Source of the DNA: Carthagonibacter metallireducens
Lineage (GTDB): Bacteria; Gemmatimonadota; Gemmatimonadetes; Palauibacterales; Palauibacteraceae
Length of the DNA stretch: 34,953 bases
Assembly (NCBI GenBank): GCA_023554445.1
Contig: JAMJQQ010000046.1
Coordinates: forward strand, 1 to 34,953
Direction of reading: 5' to 3'
The notes beneath the pieces are model-generated. The model did not search any database. It saw only the letters and a program-made list of their open reading frames with translations, and had not been told where the DNA came from. Positions within the stretch are counted from its first letter, which is position 1. Each line of letters opens with the position of its first letter. The translations under genes were made by a program, and so were the position numbers. This document shows, piece by piece, positions 33,341 to 34,953 of this stretch.

Positions 33341-34651
33341 ATGTCCCTACGAACCCCCGGCCTCACCGGTTGGCCCGACTGCCCGACCCGCTGGGGCTTC
33401 GTCGTCTGCCTGGCGACACTGCTCTCGCCGGAAGGTGCGGCCTCTCAACACGCACGTCCGGAGTGTGACCCCGACAACGGAGGTATCACGCTCCCCGAGG
33501 AATTCTGCGCCCTCGTCGTGGCGGATGGGCTGGGACGCATTCGGCATCTCGCAGTGCAGCCGGACGGGGACATTTTCGTAGCGATCCGAGGACGTCGAAA
33601 CCAGACTGGCGGCGTTCTGGCGCTGCGCGACACGACGGGCGACGGACGAGCCGACGTCAGGCTCCGGCTCGTCGAAGACCGAGGCGGCACCGGGATCGCG
33701 CTGTCTGGCGACACACTTTTTTATGGCCGGGACGATGCGGTCCTGCGCTTCTCTCTGAATCCGTTCGACCTCGGCTCGGCTGCCGCTCCCGACACGCTCG
33801 TACAGGGTCTGCCTTCGGACGGGGGACACGCGGCCAAGTCTATCGCCGTCACCCCGGGCGGAGACCTGTTCGTCAACATCGGATCAGCCTCCAACGCATG
33901 TCAGGAACAGGATCGGAGACGTGAATCACCCGGACGCGATCCTTGCCCCGAGCTTCCGGTGCGTGCCGGAATATGGCGCTTCTCGAGTACCGAGACCGGG
34001 CAGGGACCGGACGATGGTGAGCGCTGGGCATCCGGACTGCGCAATACGGTAGCCCTGGCAATCCGGTCGAAGGACGGAGGCCTGTACGGAGTGGTGCACG
34101 GACGCGATCAACTCCACGGCTCCTGGCCGGAGCGGTTCTCCGAGCAGCAGAACGCCGAGGCGCCGTCGGAAGAATTCGTGCGAATAGTGCGGGGCGGGCG
34201 GTACTCGTGGCCCGAGTGCTACCACGATCCGGAGACGGATCGGCTCGTGCTGGCGCCGGAGTACGGTGGGGACGGAGTGGAGACTGGCCGATGCGCGACG
34301 CGCGACCGGCCGATCGCAGCCTACCCGGCGCACTGGGCCCCGAACGCCTTGCTGTTCTACGAGGGCGATGCCTTTCCGGAACGATACCAGGGCGGAGCTT
34401 TCATTGCCTTCCACGGATCGTGGAATCGGGCCCCCCTGCCGCAGGGAGGATACAACATCGTGTTTCAGCCGTTCGACGCGAACGGGCCGACCGGTGCATG
34501 GGAGACCTTCGCCGACGGATTCGCCGGAGTCGACAGGTCCCCCGGAGGAGCCAGGCACCGTCCCACGGGTCTGGCCGTCGGCCCCGACGGCTCGCTGTTC
34601 ATATCGGATGATTCCGGCGGGCGGATATGGCGGGTACTCCATGCGCCCTGA
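33341..34651 (+). CDS. Exported glucose/sorbosone dehydrogenase-like beta-propeller protein
   Basis: 436 residues of the PQQ-type GSDH (soluble aldose/sorbosone dehydrogenase) six-bladed propeller. N-terminal hydrophobic segment WGFVVCLATLLSPEGAAS looks like a signal peptide, cleaved near residue 35. Blade motifs: IRHLAVQPDGDIFVAIRG, AKSIAVTPGGDLFVNIGSASNAC, ASGLRNTVALAIRSKDG. YSWPECYHDPE and the late FIAFHGSWNRAPLPQGGY plus PTGLAVGPDGSLFISDDSGG are characteristic of the sorbosone dehydrogenase group. Probably a periplasmic PQQ-dependent sugar or alcohol oxidoreductase; PQQ dependence and substrate are not shown by the sequence. ATG start with a weak Shine-Dalgarno. Confidence 0.85.
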   Translation: MSLRTPGLTGWPDCPTRWGFVVCLATLLSPEGAASQHARPECDPDNGGITLPEEFCALVVADGLGRIRHLAVQPDGDIFVAIRGRRNQTGGVLALRDTTGDGRADVRLRLVEDRGGTGIALSGDTLFYGRDDAVLRFSLNPFDLGSAAAPDTLVQGLPSDGGHAAKSIAVTPGGDLFVNIGSASNACQEQDRRRESPGRDPCPELPVRAGIWRFSSTETGQGPDDGERWASGLRNTVALAIRSKDGGLYGVVHGRDQLHGSWPERFSEQQNAEAPSEEFVRIVRGGRYSWPECYHDPETDRLVLAPEYGGDGVETGRCATRDRPIAAYPAHWAPNALLFYEGDAFPERYQGGAFIAFHGSWNRAPLPQGGYNIVFQPFDANGPTGAWETFADGFAGVDRSPGGARHRPTGLAVGPDGSLFISDDSGGRIWRVLHAP

Positions 34652-34953
34652 TGACAGCGGTCCCTGCCTCATGAGCCGGATTCAGGCATTCACGGGCAAC
34701 CCGTTCGACAGGGCCGCGGCCCTACGAAGAGAGCCCGACTGGGTTCTTGGTCGGCTGGCGGATCCCGCGTCCCGATTCCTGCTGTTCCGTGACCTGAGTC
34801 CATTGCTTCGGGAGAGTGACGACGGACTCAGGATCGACTGGCGGCCCCGACCCGCGCTCGGGAGCGAAGCCGTGCTCCTCGGGATCGACGGGAACGACAT
34901 CGCGCATTTCGCTGTCGAAGTTGCGGAATCGGTAATCGAGACAGGCGTCGAGT
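34641..34953 (+). CDS. NudC-like NADH pyrophosphatase, N-terminal part (3' end outside window)
   Basis: Open frame running off the window. From ATG 34671 it reads MSRIQAFTGNPFDRAAALRR, then DWVLGRLADPASRFLLFRDL and EAVLLGIDGNDIAHFAVEVA. This matches the N-terminal NUDIX-like domain of NADH pyrophosphatase (NudC), which hydrolyses NAD(H) and decaps NAD-capped RNA. The zinc ribbon and Nudix box would lie beyond the window. An in-frame ATG at 34641 overlaps the upstream stop by 11 nt and is the alternative start. Family assignment rests on about 95 residues. Confidence 0.72.
   Translation, partial: MRPDDSGPCLMSRIQAFTGNPFDRAAALRREPDWVLGRLADPASRFLLFRDLSPLLRESDDGLRIDWRPRPALGSEAVLLGIDGNDIAHFAVEVAESVIETGVE

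Noticed and set aside
33070..33366. Small minus-strand open frame in the mscS/dehydrogenase gap
   Set aside because: Starts inside the neighbouring gene, has no good Shine-Dalgarno and no recognisable content.

Overview
This is a gene-dense, high-GC bacterial chromosome segment made almost entirely of housekeeping genes. It shows no mobile elements, tRNAs, rRNAs or CRISPR arrays. An outer membrane is implied by a beta-barrel protein ending in Phe, an SPOR lipoprotein and an Omp85-like C-terminus. The gene content and order suggest a Gram-negative, probably Gemmatimonadota-like organism: an MglA-like GTPase beside recR, DUF2232 between rpsR and rplI, a membrane pyrophosphatase, and a metallopeptidase/propeller/barrel fusion. 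That placement is inference only. TTG and GTG starts are unusually frequent, and genes are often coupled by 4-nt or 8-nt start/stop overlaps.

Left edge, plus strand (1-3826): the C-terminal part of an FAD-binding dehydrogenase, then a cysteine desulfurase overlapping mnmA. These two look like a dedicated sulfur relay for tRNA 2-thiouridine. mnmA converges on dnaJ and their stop codons overlap.

Long minus-strand block, listed in transcription order from 33083 down to 3823. It opens with mscS, then prs with its own sigma70-type promoter inside the mscS tail, rplY and pth. Next come hppA, rpsF, rpsR, a DUF2232 membrane protein and rplI. A FakA-FakB-type fusion and rsfS follow. Then comes an envelope group: a metallopeptidase/propeller/barrel protein, an SPOR lipoprotein and a transmembrane double-SPOR protein with a degenerate ParA/BY-kinase-like head. 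This group runs straight into smc. After it lie an MBL-fold hydrolase and yraN, then the SRP RNA gene with its own promoter, dnaX, ybaB and recR. The block ends with a small membrane protein, an MglA-like GTPase, pgsA, cinA-C, an alpha/beta hydrolase, grpE and dnaJ.

Right edge, plus strand (33341-34953): an exported glucose/sorbosone-dehydrogenase-like beta-propeller and the 5' part of a nudC-like Nudix gene that runs off the window.

The most unusual points are: a ribosomal protein S6 with a 71-residue poly-aspartate tail built from an 87-nt duplication; two adjacent SPOR proteins with novel N-terminal modules next to a metallopeptidase/barrel fusion; a single-chain fatty-acid-kinase-like fusion; and an SRP RNA whose apical loop appears to be five bases instead of a GGAA tetraloop.
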